Below, piece by piece: positions 48,350 through 60,248 of a DNA stretch of 64,000 nt. Numbering within the stretch: the first letter of the stretch is position 1; every line of letters starts with the position of its first letter. Where the stretch lies: positions 434,001 through 498,000 of the forward strand of contig CAOLHI010000073.1 of NCBI GenBank assembly GCA_948474755.1, given 5' to 3'. The translations under genes were made by a program, and so were the position numbers. The stretch is from Ctenosaura bakeri (lineage: Eukaryota; Chordata; Lepidosauria; Squamata; Iguanidae). The notes beneath the pieces are model-generated. The model ran no database searches, was not told the DNA's origin, and saw only the letters and a program-made list of their open reading frames with translations.

Positions 48350-48601
48350 TAAGTTTACTCCATCAGGTTCATGGCTCGAATAGACTTCGCCTAGGAAAAC
48401 TTGTGCTACCAGCTTCTTTCTCTCCTTCGTCTCAAAGCTGCGATAAGATCCCTTTGCATACTGATCCAGACTAACAGGGCTACGTTTTCTCATTTGCTCA
48501 ACCTTTTCCCACTCCACAGACAAGGACGTGGGTTGCCTTCCAAAGCGGGCAGGAGACAATGGGCAGCGTGGTCCCGTGGGCGGACCATGAGACCGAGTCC
48601 G

Positions 48602-48757
48602 GGGCCATTTCCGCACGAGCCTGTTATAGCGCGATGATTCCACTTGCAACCTCCTCTGGAATCCTGGGGTTTGCAGTTTCGGGAGGGGCCGGCCCGGATT
48701 CCAGAGGAGGTTGCAAGTGGAATCATCGCGCTATAACAAGCTCGTGCGGAAATGGCC
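48602..48757. mobile_element. Family A palindromic MITE, near-perfect hairpin
   Basis: Starts GGCCATTTCCGCACGAGCCT (48603 onward) and ends AGCTCGTGCGGAAATGGCC. The two arms of about 59 bp differ at a single position (CCTGTT against CTTGTT), with a short centre near 48664-48698. CCG can be read as a 3-bp duplication on both sides, although the flanks are themselves palindromic (TCCGG/CCGGA). CpG sites that read TpG or CpA in other copies are intact, so it is either the youngest A copy here or protected from methylation near the promoter. Confidence 0.8.
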
Positions 48758-49941
48758 CCGGACTGGCATGTTTGCGCAGCCTTGAGTCCTGCAAAGTATA
48801 GATGCGAGGCAGGCACACTGGCTGGGATCGGCCCCGTTGCCCATCCGTGAAAGGAAGACGACTAACAACCTGTTCCCCACCGTGATGACAAGAGAAGCGG
48901 ACGTATAGAGCAAGGTCCTTTCCAACCCTGCGGCTTTCTCCGCGTGCTGGAGCCATTGCCACGCTGGTTGGGGATGATGGGCGTTGTAGTCCAACGCGTT
49001 GGACAAGCGCCGGGTCGAGGAAGCGCGGATGTACTTAGAGGGCCGAGAAAGCATTACGAGAATGCGGAGACAGAGCCGAGAGGATGGAGTTGGTAGGACT
49101 TACAGGCGATGCATGGGGACGGGAGAAAAAGCTGTCGGCGCACGTGTTGAAACGAACAGCAAATGCCGTTCCCTTCTCCCCTGCGCCCCCGAAAAGGTCT
49201 GTAACAAAAGCAAAGCCGAGTAAGAGGCGGGGGGCGTGGCCCAATTAGTACTCCCCCCCGCCTCTGTCCAGATTCCAATGGGAGCGACTGGTCCTCCCGG
49301 CCTCCCTTTTTTCTCCCGCAACCTCTCATTTGTTCGTGGAAACGTCACTCGCGTGGGGCGGCGCCTTTCGCAGAAGTTTTTGCCACAATCAAGAGCTCCA
49401 CGTGTGGCGGCCGCTGGAGCAGCCGGGGAGGCGGGGGAGAAGGAGAGGATCGCCCAGCAAAGGTGACAGCCGGGCTGTCAGAGAGACTCGCCTGTCCCCC
49501 GACCTCCCTTTCGTCCGGCAAAGGGGGCGCCCAGCAGGCAGAATCCGAACCGGGCGCGGACGGGGGAGACCTCGCCGCGAGAGGCACCCAGGAGGGCGTC
49601 CCAAGCCGGGGCCGCAGGACCTCTCCGCGCCCTTCCTTTCGCCGGCTCGCGGGGAGGATCCCGCCCGTCCCTCTCTCTCCCGGCCAGGGCCGACCCCTCC
49701 GCTTCCCTCGTTGGAGCGGACACGGCAGCTCCCCCGCCAGGTGAGGATCGCGCTGGATCCCCGCCTCGCCGATCCGGAGGCGGCGGCGAGGGCGAGCTGT
49801 CATCCCGGAGAGCGATCCCGCCCGGCCCTCTAGGAAGGCGCCTGAGCCTCGGCGCGCCCGTCGTGCCTCTCAACGTCCCGGGACCCCCGCCGCCCGGGGG
49901 CCGCTCGCCTCGCGCTAGGAACCGGAGGAGGGCGCGGGGAG

Positions 49942-49974
<33 letters not shown>
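49942..49974 (+). repeat. (GGC)11 repeat upstream of HS3ST3A1
   Basis: Eleven uninterrupted GGC units lie about 470 bp before the start codon, inside the CpG island and probably in the 5' leader or core promoter. Pure CGG-type tracts of this size can be length-variable. Confidence 0.9.
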
Positions 49975-50054
49975 AACCATCGCCCCGCTGGACGCCAGCC
50001 GCCTCCTCTTCCTCCTCCTCCTCTGGCCGGGCTGCTCTGCAGGGAGGGAGGAAG

Positions 50055-50129
50055 ATGCTCCCAAGCGCTCGGCCCTCCCGCCGCCTGGGTGCCCCCGGCC
50101 GTCCCGCCAGGAGGGCCTCGCCGAAGTAG
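50055..50129 (+). promoter_or_regulatory. uORF 1, 24 codons
   Basis: ATG with A at -3, ending in TAG before the main start. It is in the leader only if transcription begins upstream of it. The peptide is arginine/proline-rich and unlikely to be functional itself. Confidence 0.4.
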
Positions 50130-50163
50130 GGAGAGGCGACCCCGAGCCCGGCCGAGCTCCGCG

Positions 50164-50265
50164 ATGCTGCCCCCGCCTCCCGCCAGGCCCTGCCCGCCGC
50201 CCCAGCCCGAGACCGCCGGACCGCGCCGCCCCCGGTGCCGCCTGGCTCCCGGGCTGCGTCCCTGA
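50164..50265 (+). promoter_or_regulatory. uORF 2, 33 codons
   Basis: ATG with G at -3, proline/arginine-rich peptide, ending in TGA. Confidence 0.4.
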
Positions 50266-50368
50266 AGCCCCGCCGGCCAAGCCTCCGGAGGACGGGAGGG
50301 AGGCCGGCGGAAGACTCGAGCCCCGCTCCCCGCCGCCCGTTTCGGACCCGATCCCGGCCGCCTTCTCC

Positions 50369-50398
50369 ATGGGGCCGCCCGCTCCCCGCCCGTGCTAA
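50369..50398 (+). promoter_or_regulatory. uORF 3, 9 codons
   Basis: ATG with T at -3 and G at +4, a weak context, ending in TAA 48 bases before the main ATG. Confidence 0.4.
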
Positions 50399-50901
<503 letters not shown>

Positions 50902-52472
50902 CGGGCGCCCCTCCCGCGAGGGGCTGGGCGCGTTACGGGGGGCTGATCGGGGACCCCTTCCCTTCGCCTTTCCCTCTTAGGCTGGCATTCACCCTGGTGA
51001 CCTCGGGTGGCTGAGAAGCCCCTGTGGGGTGGGGGAATTGGCTTTCCGAGTTTATCAAAGCTGACAGACAAGCTCACCCACCCACTCTTTACCCAGTCTA
51101 TTTAGAAACAGGACGAACACATCTGGGAATAAGCCTCATGCTTAAACTTACTTCCAAGCACACAGGTATAAGCCAGCACTGTTCATGCTTGAGTTATTTG
51201 GTTTGTTTTTTTTTAAGGATGATGAACTTGGGCTATACACTTTGCTTGATAAACGTTGTTGCTCAGTCCTAAATCTGTCTGGTCTCCCTGTGGTATGTTG
51301 TGAAAGAAATACTTTGTCCATGCTCAGGGTTCTCTTCATTTATGTTAACCTGGAGTGTGTCTGCACAAGGTACAGTACTCTCAAATGATGATGAAAAGGA
51401 CTTCATCTCAAAGCTTTGTTTACTACCGGGCCTGAGTCCCCAGCCTGCTTTGCCAAACCGTCCTGATCCCTTGCTACTTTTCCAGGTCTTTGAAGGCTAT
51501 GAACCTTCCTCTCCCACGTTCTCTTGCGCTAACCACAATTCCCTTTGTCCCCAGGCACTGTCCCAATAGAAACTCTAGAACTGCTTCCCCTTAAATCAAA
51601 CCTTGATGCCCAGATCTTCCTAAGTTTCCATTTTCTCAGGTCCAAAATTCTTGGCACAAACCAGCCATGAGTTCCTCACAATCTGTTCATGAACTACTGT
51701 AATCTTCTCAAATACCTTGCCTTTGGGGATCACCTCTTTAACTTTCTGCGGGTTTAGCTAAAGTTACTTCCAGCCCTCATTCTAAGTTTTCACTCCTTTT
51801 CTTTCCTTTCCTTTCAGTTCCTTTCCTTTCCTCCCTCTGCCTTTTTTTGGTCATGCTTATGTCCTTATAAGAAAATGTGACAAAGAGAATCCAATAGAAC
51901 TTCTTTCAAACAAACCCAGTCCCAAATTCTCATGCAAAAACAGGGAAACACAATGTTTCATCTCAAGAGAGTGGAGAAAAAGCTATTGCTAGGTTTGGAT
52001 TGTTTGCTTTTTACTTCTAGAAAAACACATATATGAAGCTCTTTTGCCAGCTGTAAACTCCACCTTTTAACTTCACCCCTTTCCTAGGAGCTTCATCTGT
52101 CACTCCTAGTCAGCAACTGCATACAGTACGTACAATTCACCCCTATACCTTTTTAGCTAAACCAGCACTTAGCCCCAAACATCTAACAGATCCATCCCTA
52201 AAAGTACCTTAAGCTCAAAGCATTCTCAGACAAACCCACTCCTTCCCTTCCAGTACTAATTTCTCCTCATGTTCCCATAGGGACTGCATCCTTTACAAAA
52301 GGTCTGTACACCTTGATCCTAAATATATGTACGTGGAAGTGAAACAAACCCTATCAATTCTAATAGAATTTGGCTAAATCAATGGTGTTTAGGACTGCAG
52401 CCCTTTACAGAAGCCTAGATTCACACAGGTTACCTTCCAGGTCTTGATCCCCTATCAATATTATTTGTTGTT

Positions 52473-52530
52473 GTTAATTGCCAAGTCAGCTTCAATTTAT
52501 GATGATTATATGAATGAGAGACCTCTAAAT
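52473..52530 (-). repeat. Short fragment of the repeat at 15893
   Basis: GCCAAGTCAGCTTCAATTTA and TGATGATTATATGAATGAGA repeat the block seen near 15897-15925. It is too short to classify. Confidence 0.4.
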
Positions 52531-53116
52531 ATATACTATAAACAAACAAAAATGATTTGTAGAGTTGTCCTGTCCCTGTAAATAAATATTAATCTCCACA
52601 CCTTCCATGAACCTACTAAACCTCTCTGCCATCAATCCTATTCTTCATTGCTGACCTTTATTGCCTCATCCTTGGAAATGACCTCACTTGGTATCTATCC
52701 TGGACCCCCTTCACCCCTACTTCAGGGTTAAGGAGGAGATGCATGAGAAGGATCAGGAACACCCAATTAATCAAGATGTCCATTGGGATGCATGTTCAGG
52801 AAGAAGAAGGGAGGAGTCCTTGACTCCTGGTTTGGGGCATTTGCAGAACTGATCCCATGAATGCCTGAAATGAAGCACCTCTGGCATTACTTAACATGGA
52901 ATTGAAAGTGGAAGAGAGGCAGTTTCAAGTTGAATGTTCTAGCCCATTAAGTCTACACGTGTATATATATATAATTCACATCTCAAGTGTGAAGAAATGT
53001 GTTTCAGATTTAACGAAATTAAAAAAAGTTCCCTTGATAAAAACAGTGTACAAGATGATCACCTCTGCAAAAGGACAGCCAATTTCACCCCAGATGCAGA
53101 CTTGAAAGTCATGGCT

Positions 53117-53166
53117 CCTTCCTTCCTTCCTTCCTTCCTTCCTTCCTTCCTTCCTTCCTTCCTTCC
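53117..53166. repeat. (CCTT)12 microsatellite
   Basis: About 12.5 uninterrupted CCTT units in intron 1, likely length-variable. Confidence 0.95.
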
Positions 53167-54065
53167 TCAGGATGGCTGTTACTATTAGCTGTTAAACTAT
53201 GTAAATCTTCTTTTGTTGCTAAGAGAGACATACATAGGAAACGTGTAGACAATAATGTTTTACAAATGTATTTAGAATTCAAAACAGGTATCAGTGAGAA
53301 GGCAGTTAAGCAATTAGTTGCTTTGTCTTTTTATGCATTCGACTCTGACAGTCTTTCCTGAAGCTCTTAACAATATTCTTGCGTGGTGCTGATAGTGGGA
53401 AATTTGAACTATTCAGTACCTCTCCATTCCCATGAATGCTTCTGCCTTTTCATTTATTCTGTTGTGGCCACATTTTACATGCTCAGAGCATACATAGATC
53501 TAGAGCCTTTGTCAGAGAATTTTTGACACCCACTGTCAAAAGGGCTTTCTAAAACCTCTGGGCCCAGCCCAGAGAAAGTGTAGTTGTGCACAGCAAATCT
53601 CTAGGAGTTATATTAGCCAAGTTAACCAAGTCCTTTGATTGGGGCATATGGCTGTAATTATAAAAGAGAAGCTGTTGTTCTTGTGTGGGAAGAGCTAAAT
53701 GTTTTAAATGAGTCAGAGCATAGCTCAGTGTCATTCATACAAGGGACTGGAACCCGTGGCCTTTCAAGCCATCTCTCATAGTTGCCTGCCTTGTTAAAGG
53801 TTGAATTCAGGGACTGAACCCAAGGGAAAGCATGGACCTCTGCAGTGAACTGCAGCTCTTCCACTATCTTTTCTTAAGGAATTGCATAGCTGCTTCTCTT
53901 CTAATCACTTATACCATAAAGATATTCTTTTCCCTGAGAAAAAGCTAATCTCCCTCCTTCCATCTCCAAGGTATTGTGATTGACTGCAAGACTACAGCAA
54001 TAGGGATGAGTGACACACTTAAAAAGTGCTGTAACATCACTACTGATAGGCAATGCTTATGGCAT

Positions 54066-54112
54066 TTATGTATGTATGTATGGATGGATGGATTTATTTA
54101 TTTATTTATTGC
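54066..54112. repeat. TATG/GATG/TTTA compound microsatellite
   Basis: Three related tetranucleotide runs follow each other: TATG, then GATG, then TTTA. Confidence 0.85.
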
Positions 54113-54394
54113 TTCTTTCAGAAAGTTTCAAAGTGATATAAAACAGTAATGGAACTCATAATCTAAAATCCACAAAATCAAGATACAGTATTTACATTAT
54201 CTTTATGAAAAATGGTAGTCAGGACTACACCAAGATTTGTCAAAGGTGGTGGTGGGAGTGGGGAATGTATCTTCTACTTGGATGGAAAACATAAACATTA
54301 TTGGATATGTGTGATATATCAAAGGGAAGTAGCAGGTGTCATCATGCCAAATGCTCCAAATGATAGCAGAGCAGACATCAAGAGCATGTGGCTC

Positions 54395-54560
54395 TTTTAC
54401 CCTACACAGCTGAAGTACTATGATTCCTCTTGAATTGCCATGTCAACATACTATGGAATCCTGAGATTGGTGGTTGAAGGTGGGCCCTTTAGCATTCTCA
54501 CCCAGGGAGCTCCGCTGGTGCCTCTGACCAGATTACAAACCCTGGGCTACTCTGTCCTGG
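54395..54560. mobile_element. Decayed A-like MITE fragment
   Basis: GAATTGCCATGTCAACATAC, TGGAATCCTGAGATTGGTGG and the centre CCCAGGGAGCTCCGCTGGTG parallel the A-like copy at 26555-26782. The right arm seems lost at the junction with the CR1 relic. Confidence 0.4.
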
Positions 54561-55447
54561 GCTCCTTGCTATTTAACATTTTTATAAATGACTTGGATGA
54601 TGGAATAGGACATGCTTATTAAATTTGCAGATGACACCAAATTAGGAGGGGTAGCTAACACCCTAGAGGACAGGATGAGAAATCAAAATGACTTTGATGG
54701 ATTAGACAACTGGGCCAAAATTAACAAAATGAGTTTCGCCAGGGAGACATGTAAAGTACTATACTTGGACAGGAAAAAAAAATGAAACACACAGATATAG
54801 AATAGTGACATCTGACTTGGCTGCAGTACATGTGAACAGGATCTAAGATTCTTAGTAGACCTCAAGCTGAACTTGAGTCAACAATATGATGTGGCAGTGA
54901 AAAAAGTCAATGCAATTCTAGATTGCATCAATAGAAGTATTGTGTCTAGGTTGACAGAAGTAATAGTATAGTAACACTCTTTTCTGCATTGGTCAGACCT
55001 TACCTGGAATGACCAAAATGGTAAAAGGTGGTGTTTGGTTGATCAAAATGGTTAAAAGCCTGGAAACCATCCTCTATGAGGAACAGCTTAGAAAGCTGGC
55101 TATGTTTAGCCTGGAAAAGAGAAAGTTAAGAGGTGACATGATAGCCATGTTTAAATATTTGAAGGGATGTCATATAGAAGATGCAGCACGCTTGTTTTCG
55201 GCTACTCCAGAGTCCAGGACACAGAGCGATGACTTCAAACTACAGGAACATTGATTCCACCTAAACATTAGGAAGAAATTCCTGATGGTAAGAGCAGTTC
55301 AACAGTGGAATACACTACCTTGAGGTGTGGTGGAGTCTCCTTTTTTGGAGGTTTCTAAACAGAGGCTCTATGGCCATATCTCAGGAGTGCTTTGATTGTA
55401 TATTTCTGAAGGCAGGGGATTGGACTGGATGGCCCTTGTGATTCTAT
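54560..55447 (+). mobile_element. CR1 LINE, reverse transcriptase end to 3' end
   Basis: Begins in the reverse transcriptase: the trace SLLFNIFINDLDDGI, then after a frame break FADDTKLGGV, which includes the catalytic FADD. It continues with RGDMIAMFKYLKGCH-like sequence and the usual 3' UTR (GTGGTGGAGTCTCC, GGACTGGATGGCCCTTGTG, ATTCTATGAAT). About 890 bp, with an internal deletion near 55005 and several stops. Same orientation as HS3ST3A1. Confidence 0.88.
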
Positions 55448-56295
55448 GAATACAGCACCCTTGTACAGTGTTTTTCTTAAAAGCTGTCAGTCATGTTAGT
55501 ATTGTGCTCCATCCCAGAGCCCAAGGGAGGAATCAATATGTGTTTCATGAGATGTAGTAGTTAGAGCTGGTGTGACCCTTGTGGCCCCTGAGTACAGCCC
55601 CAAAGCCTCCCAAAGCCACTAGTCTAATTCTTTTAAATGGGGGGGTGATTTTTAGGCAATTATTTGCCTCCAAAATGCCCAAAATGTGCTCAAATCTTAA
55701 TACTTTGCTGCCCCTGACCCTTCAAAACCCACCAAACTTCCCCAAAACGGAAAGGAAATGTTGAAAATCAGCCAAAAATTGGCGAAAATAGTAGCCAGAA
55801 ATGACATTGTATCACTTTAGGCATGCTGAAATGTGCTGGTGTAGCCCATTAGGCAGGCATGGGGTGGAAAAATGCCCCTGCCCCAGCAAGCAGTTGACCA
55901 CACCTGGACTAGATGAGACAGGGAATACCTGGGTTCACTGACCTATGATAAGGGCATTTCCTGTTCCTTTGCAACTGGTGTTTCATTCTACAGCATGCCA
56001 CAATACGAATAGGATCTTCAGGATTTATATAATTATTTTCAGAAGCTGTCTGGGATGACTTGGGCTTCACTTCTGCTAGCATCAGAGCAGGACTGCCAAC
56101 CTCCCCTGATTCTTCATTGTTTTCTGAAGAAGTCTTTTTTATGGCACTCTAGTGCTACTATTAGGCCTGAGTGGGACTCTGGGGGATGGTGACAACTTGT
56201 TCAGCTCATGCTTTTGTGCTGCCTGAGGCAGCACTGGCAATGTATGGTGTGCGGTGCCATGCCAGTGGAATAGCAAGAATAGCAAGGGTGCAATA
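55448..56295. other. Intronic, nothing firm
   Basis: No recognised element. The part 55560-55915 has the look of an old DNA transposon but no paired ends were found. Confidence 0.4.
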
Positions 56296-56498
56296 TGCCA
56301 TCTCTGCCCTACACTATTTTAGTGCTATTATTCCACTTTCAACATCCTGTGGAATTATGGGGTTTGTAGTTTACTGAAGCCAAAAAGAGCTCTCAGCTGA
56401 GAATTTTAAATGCCCCTCCTTAAACTGCAAACCTCAGGATTCCATAGGATATTGAAATTGGAATAATAGCACTATAACAGTATAGTAAGGAGATGGCT
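56296..56498. mobile_element. Family A palindromic MITE in intron 1
   Basis: A left arm with TTTTAGTGCTATTATTCCAC and a right arm with GGAATAATAGCACTATAACA are inverted copies. The ends are diverged (TGCCATCTCTGC and GAGATGGCT), so the target duplication is unclear. Confidence 0.68.
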
Positions 56499-58404
56499 TA
56501 GAATTGTATAGTACAAAACAAATAACCATATCTTTGTGTGGACGTTGTATAGCGGCAAGTACTGAGCTATACCCTATCCTAAGTTCTATCATGGTGATAT
56601 AGGTGAGATGGTGGTTGATGTAGGGCTACAATTTTTGAATTTTCCTCTTCCCACTGGAAGAAGTGGGATGGAAATTTCTTATGTCAGACTTGGGGCTCGT
56701 ATAGCTTTGCTCCATAGCTCTTTGGTCAGTGAATCTTCAGTACGAAATTGTTCCCCAAGTCTTCTGCAGCATATGAATGGGAGAGGAAGACTTATGGAAA
56801 ATATCCACTCCCAACCCCTCCCTTCATTTATTTAAATAAACCATTTTCACAACAGTCAAATTTTGAGAAATCGAATAAACACTGGTTATAAGAAGTACCT
56901 GCAAAGACAGCTTTAATCAAGTCCAATCAAATATTTTTAATGGAATACATTTTTCATTCGTTGGGAGAGAACTTACCCGCACCCCTTAGCCAAAGAAAGA
57001 AGGAAAGAAAGAAAGAAATAAAAGAGGCCACAACAATGCGAAGATAAACATGAGAGCCATAGGGCAATTGTCTTATTTGCAATTTGCATTGTTTAGATGG
57101 TTCTCCCATGTGCGTCTGTCATTTAAAGTTAATAAAGTTGTGTCCTCTGGCAAGTTAATATGAAAATAGCTTGTTGGCTCAGCAAGCAATTTGTCTTTGT
57201 TGCACAGCAGAAATGCTTTGTTTCCTGTCAAGTACACAGGAGTAAAACAAAGGACTCTCAGGCTGGGATTGGTGTACATTTAGCAATAACAAGGATGTCC
57301 AAATGATCATTAGTAACCTTCCATCTTAGATGTAGAATCAAGACTGGAGCATAAGGCTGTAATGCAGAGTCCTTTGCTAATGAACTGGACTCAATGGAAA
57401 TTTTGGGTAGGGACTGATGCATTTGCCAAGTTTGTTTTCTCTCACCTTGTTCCCCCTCTCCCTCCCTCCCTCCCCTTCTCTCTTCCTCCTCCTTCATATC
57501 TCAAACCCATTCTATAAAATATATGAAGAAATTTGTTAAGTTGTTATAAATATGAACCAAACCAATTCTCATCCATCTCTCCTCAAAAGTAAACTTTCTT
57601 AGGATTACACTCCCCACCTCTTTTTCATTTGCCCTTTATGCAAGTTTATACTGCAGTTGGACTTGTTAACCATCTTGAAGGAGAAGCAATGAAGATAACA
57701 CTATATATGTCTACTGAGAAGTAAATCTGAATCAGTTCAGTGGGATTTCCTTCTATGTTTGTCTGCACAGGACTGCAGACTTAGACATTCTGAGTGTAGC
57801 TTAATGGGTGCCCTTCTTTGAGATGGGGATCACTGTAGTGTTGAAGCCAGTTTGTGCACCTTTAATCCTAGATTCTATGATCTATAAATGCCTTTTCCCT
57901 GAGAATAAAGGCTTTCTATTCCTGAAACACCAAACTGCCTGTGGAATGGTATTTTCTTAACTGCGCAGTTATCCAGTTTTGCATGTCTTGAAAGAGGATC
58001 AGAAAGGAAATATTAAAACTTCTGAGGTTTTCCTTTTCTTTTTAAAGAAAGCACATTTTTCTTGACTTTGAAAATAAACACCTGACCTTGGGGACAGTGC
58101 ATGACTATAATGTCTGGCTGCTATTCAGGCAAACTGTTTATCTGTGGTTGTGATCCTAAAGAGACTTGGACATAAATTCCACTGCAATCAAGGAAATGTA
58201 TTGTGAAGGAAATGGTTGTGTATATAGTCCTAGAATTTTTTTTCAGTGTGGCTGTGAAGAATACGGAAACAGCCACATATATCACTGCACAATACATTTC
58301 TTGAAGTATTAATGAGATTTGATAAAGAAATAAAATGCTTTGAGGTAGTCATAATTTCAATCATATGATTCAGGGATTGGGAACCTGTGGCCCTCCTGAT
58401 GTCA
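56499..58404. other. Intronic, nothing firm
   Basis: An AAAG-rich run lies near 56998-57022 and a CT-rich run near 57440-57492. The block 57700-57785 (GAGAAGTAAATCTGAATCAG, CACAGGACTGCAG) is a short interspersed motif of unknown family. No exon. Confidence 0.4.
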
Positions 58405-58770
58405 CACCCTCCAACATTTCACAGATGAAGACAGGGACATGTGTGGCCAAGCAATAGCAGAGTGTGGTCAAAGACAGAAAACAATTATTAATTAAGAAGA
58501 ACACACAAACTGGGACAGGCTGCAGCAGTTTGCTCTTGCCTGGGTCTACAGGGAAGGAAAATATTCCTCCTCTGTTATTTCTCCCCTGCTAATTCAGTGC
58601 GAACTACTCTTGCACTTTGAATTCAGTTTGTGGCAGTGGAAATAAGCTAAAGGCAAAAGGGGAAAGAGGGAAATGAAGAGAGAAATGGGGACACTTTAAA
58701 AGCAGCTGAAAAGGGGGGAGTGACAGGGGGTTAATTGAGACTGTTCCTGCCAAATCAGGACACTTGAAAG
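58405..58770 (+). repeat. Unclassified dispersed repeat E, copy 3
   Basis: Runs from ACACCCTCCAACATTTCACA to AATCAGGACACTTGAAAGG. It is the most complete uninterrupted plus-strand copy and the reference for the other three. Confidence 0.6.
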
Positions 58771-58849
58771 GTGTATTTTGTTTTGTTCCAACTGTAGTAA
58801 TCCCTAACCACTGGCCATTCTATATTGAGTGGGTCATCATACTGCTAAA

Positions 58850-59623
58850 GGTCACCATTTCAGGTGTCTATGGAGGACAGATAAAATTCAAAGCGAAGGA
58901 GACCCTTTTAATATATTTAATATCTGTAGCAAACCTGAGTTCATTGTGCACTTCAGTTTTTCTGACTTTCTCCCTACAAGTGCTGGCTATTCATTTGAAT
59001 TCCTCTTTGGTGATTTCCCCTTTTTTCAATTTCTGGTACATTTTCCTTTAAATCTTAGCTTCATCCCAGTTTCTTAAGACTTTCCATTTTTCTACCTCAT
59101 TGCAACTGTTTAAAATTGTTCCTTCAATATCTCACTTTTAAGAAACTCTGCTCCATCGTGAACTCCCTTCTCTTTTAGTATTCGTGACAAATCAGCTTTG
59201 TTAAAATCTAGAATGCATGTTTGACTATACTTGGCTTCCCCTTTCCACTATATAACAAACTCCAGGAGACCATGGTCACTCCCACCTAAGGATCCTGTGA
59301 CTTCTATCCCATTAACCAGATCATCACTGCTAGCTAGGATCAGATCTAAAATATCTGATCCTCTTGTTGCCTTTTCCACCTTTGGGGCAATGAAGTTGTC
59401 TACAAGGCAAGTGAGGAATTTATTGGACCTTATATTCTTACAGAGTTTGACTTCCAACAAATACTATATCATGATAGTTGAAATCTCCCATTACTGCTAT
59501 TGCATCTGTCTTTTCTGAATGTTTGGTCATTATTCCAGGAAAGCATCATCCAAGTCCTCAGTCTGGCTTGGAGATCTGTAGTAAACTCCCCCAATAACAA
59601 AACATGTGCCAGGAACCTAACTC
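58850..59623 (-). mobile_element. CR1-type LINE endonuclease relic
   Basis: The minus-strand frame 59248-59460 encodes NKFLTCLVDNFIAPKVEKAT, RGSDILDLILASSDDLVNGI and GSLGGSDHGLLEFVI. This is the C-terminal part of an APE-type endonuclease, with the family's SDH catalytic motif retained. The sequence to 58850 continues as the linker towards the reverse transcriptase. The 5' side is cut by the family B insertion at 59627 and no continuation beyond that element was recognised. Confidence 0.82.
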
Positions 59624-59626
59624 TAA

Positions 59627-60245
59627 GGCCCTTTCTGCAGGAGGGTCTTGTCCTGGCATGCAGATGGGAAAGGAGCAAGACAATGTGTCTTTCTGCACTA
59701 CACTTTTATAGTGCTATGATTCCACTTTCAACCTCCTGTGGAATTATGGGGTTTGTAGTTTCCTAAGGCCAAAGAGCTTTCTGGCTGAGAACTCCAAATG
59801 CCCCTCCCTAAACTGCAAACTCCAGGATTCCATGGGATGGTGAAAGTGGAATAATAACACTATAACAGTGTAGTGCAGAAAGGCCCAATGATGCTTCTGC
59901 ATGATGTTGTCGCGATCCCGTCCTTCTTCTGTCACCAGCTGGCATGATCATCCATAAAATCATTGATGGGATTTCCCTGTCAATGACCCACAATTGCACA
60001 ACTGCCCTGCACTTACCTGCCCTATGGAAGGCTTGGAAGCACGATGGAGGCACTTCCTGCCCATGCACACCATGGGAAAGTACCCAGCCACACTTGTCCA
60101 TTGCACTCCCTTGTCCATTGCACTCTCTTCTGCAGCGAGCTGGTCCAGTGTGGAGGGGAGCTCTCCTGTCACTCTCCCTTCCCAGCAGAGCCGCTGCTGG
60201 GATCACAACCAGAGGACAATGATAAGGCAGGGTGCGGAAAGGGCC
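59627..60245. mobile_element. Family B MITE with nested family A element; TAA target duplication
   Basis: Starts GGCCCTTTCTGCAGGAGGG and ends GGTGCGGAAAGGGCC, flanked by TAA at 59624-59626 and 60246-60248. The outer element shares TCCTGGCATG, AATCATTGA, CTTACCTGCCCT and CTTCCTGCC blocks with 22168-22549. An A element at 59686-59885 lies inside. Without it the element is about 419 bp. Confidence 0.8.
59686..59885. mobile_element. Family A palindromic MITE nested in family B
   Basis: Arms CACTTTTATAGTGCTATGAT and GGAATAATAACACTATAACA are inverted copies, and the right end reads TAGTGCAGAAAGGCC. CAATG occurs on both sides (59681-59685 and 59886-59890 region), but the left terminal bases are altered, so the duplication length cannot be settled. 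Confidence 0.72.
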
Positions 60246-60248
60246 TAA

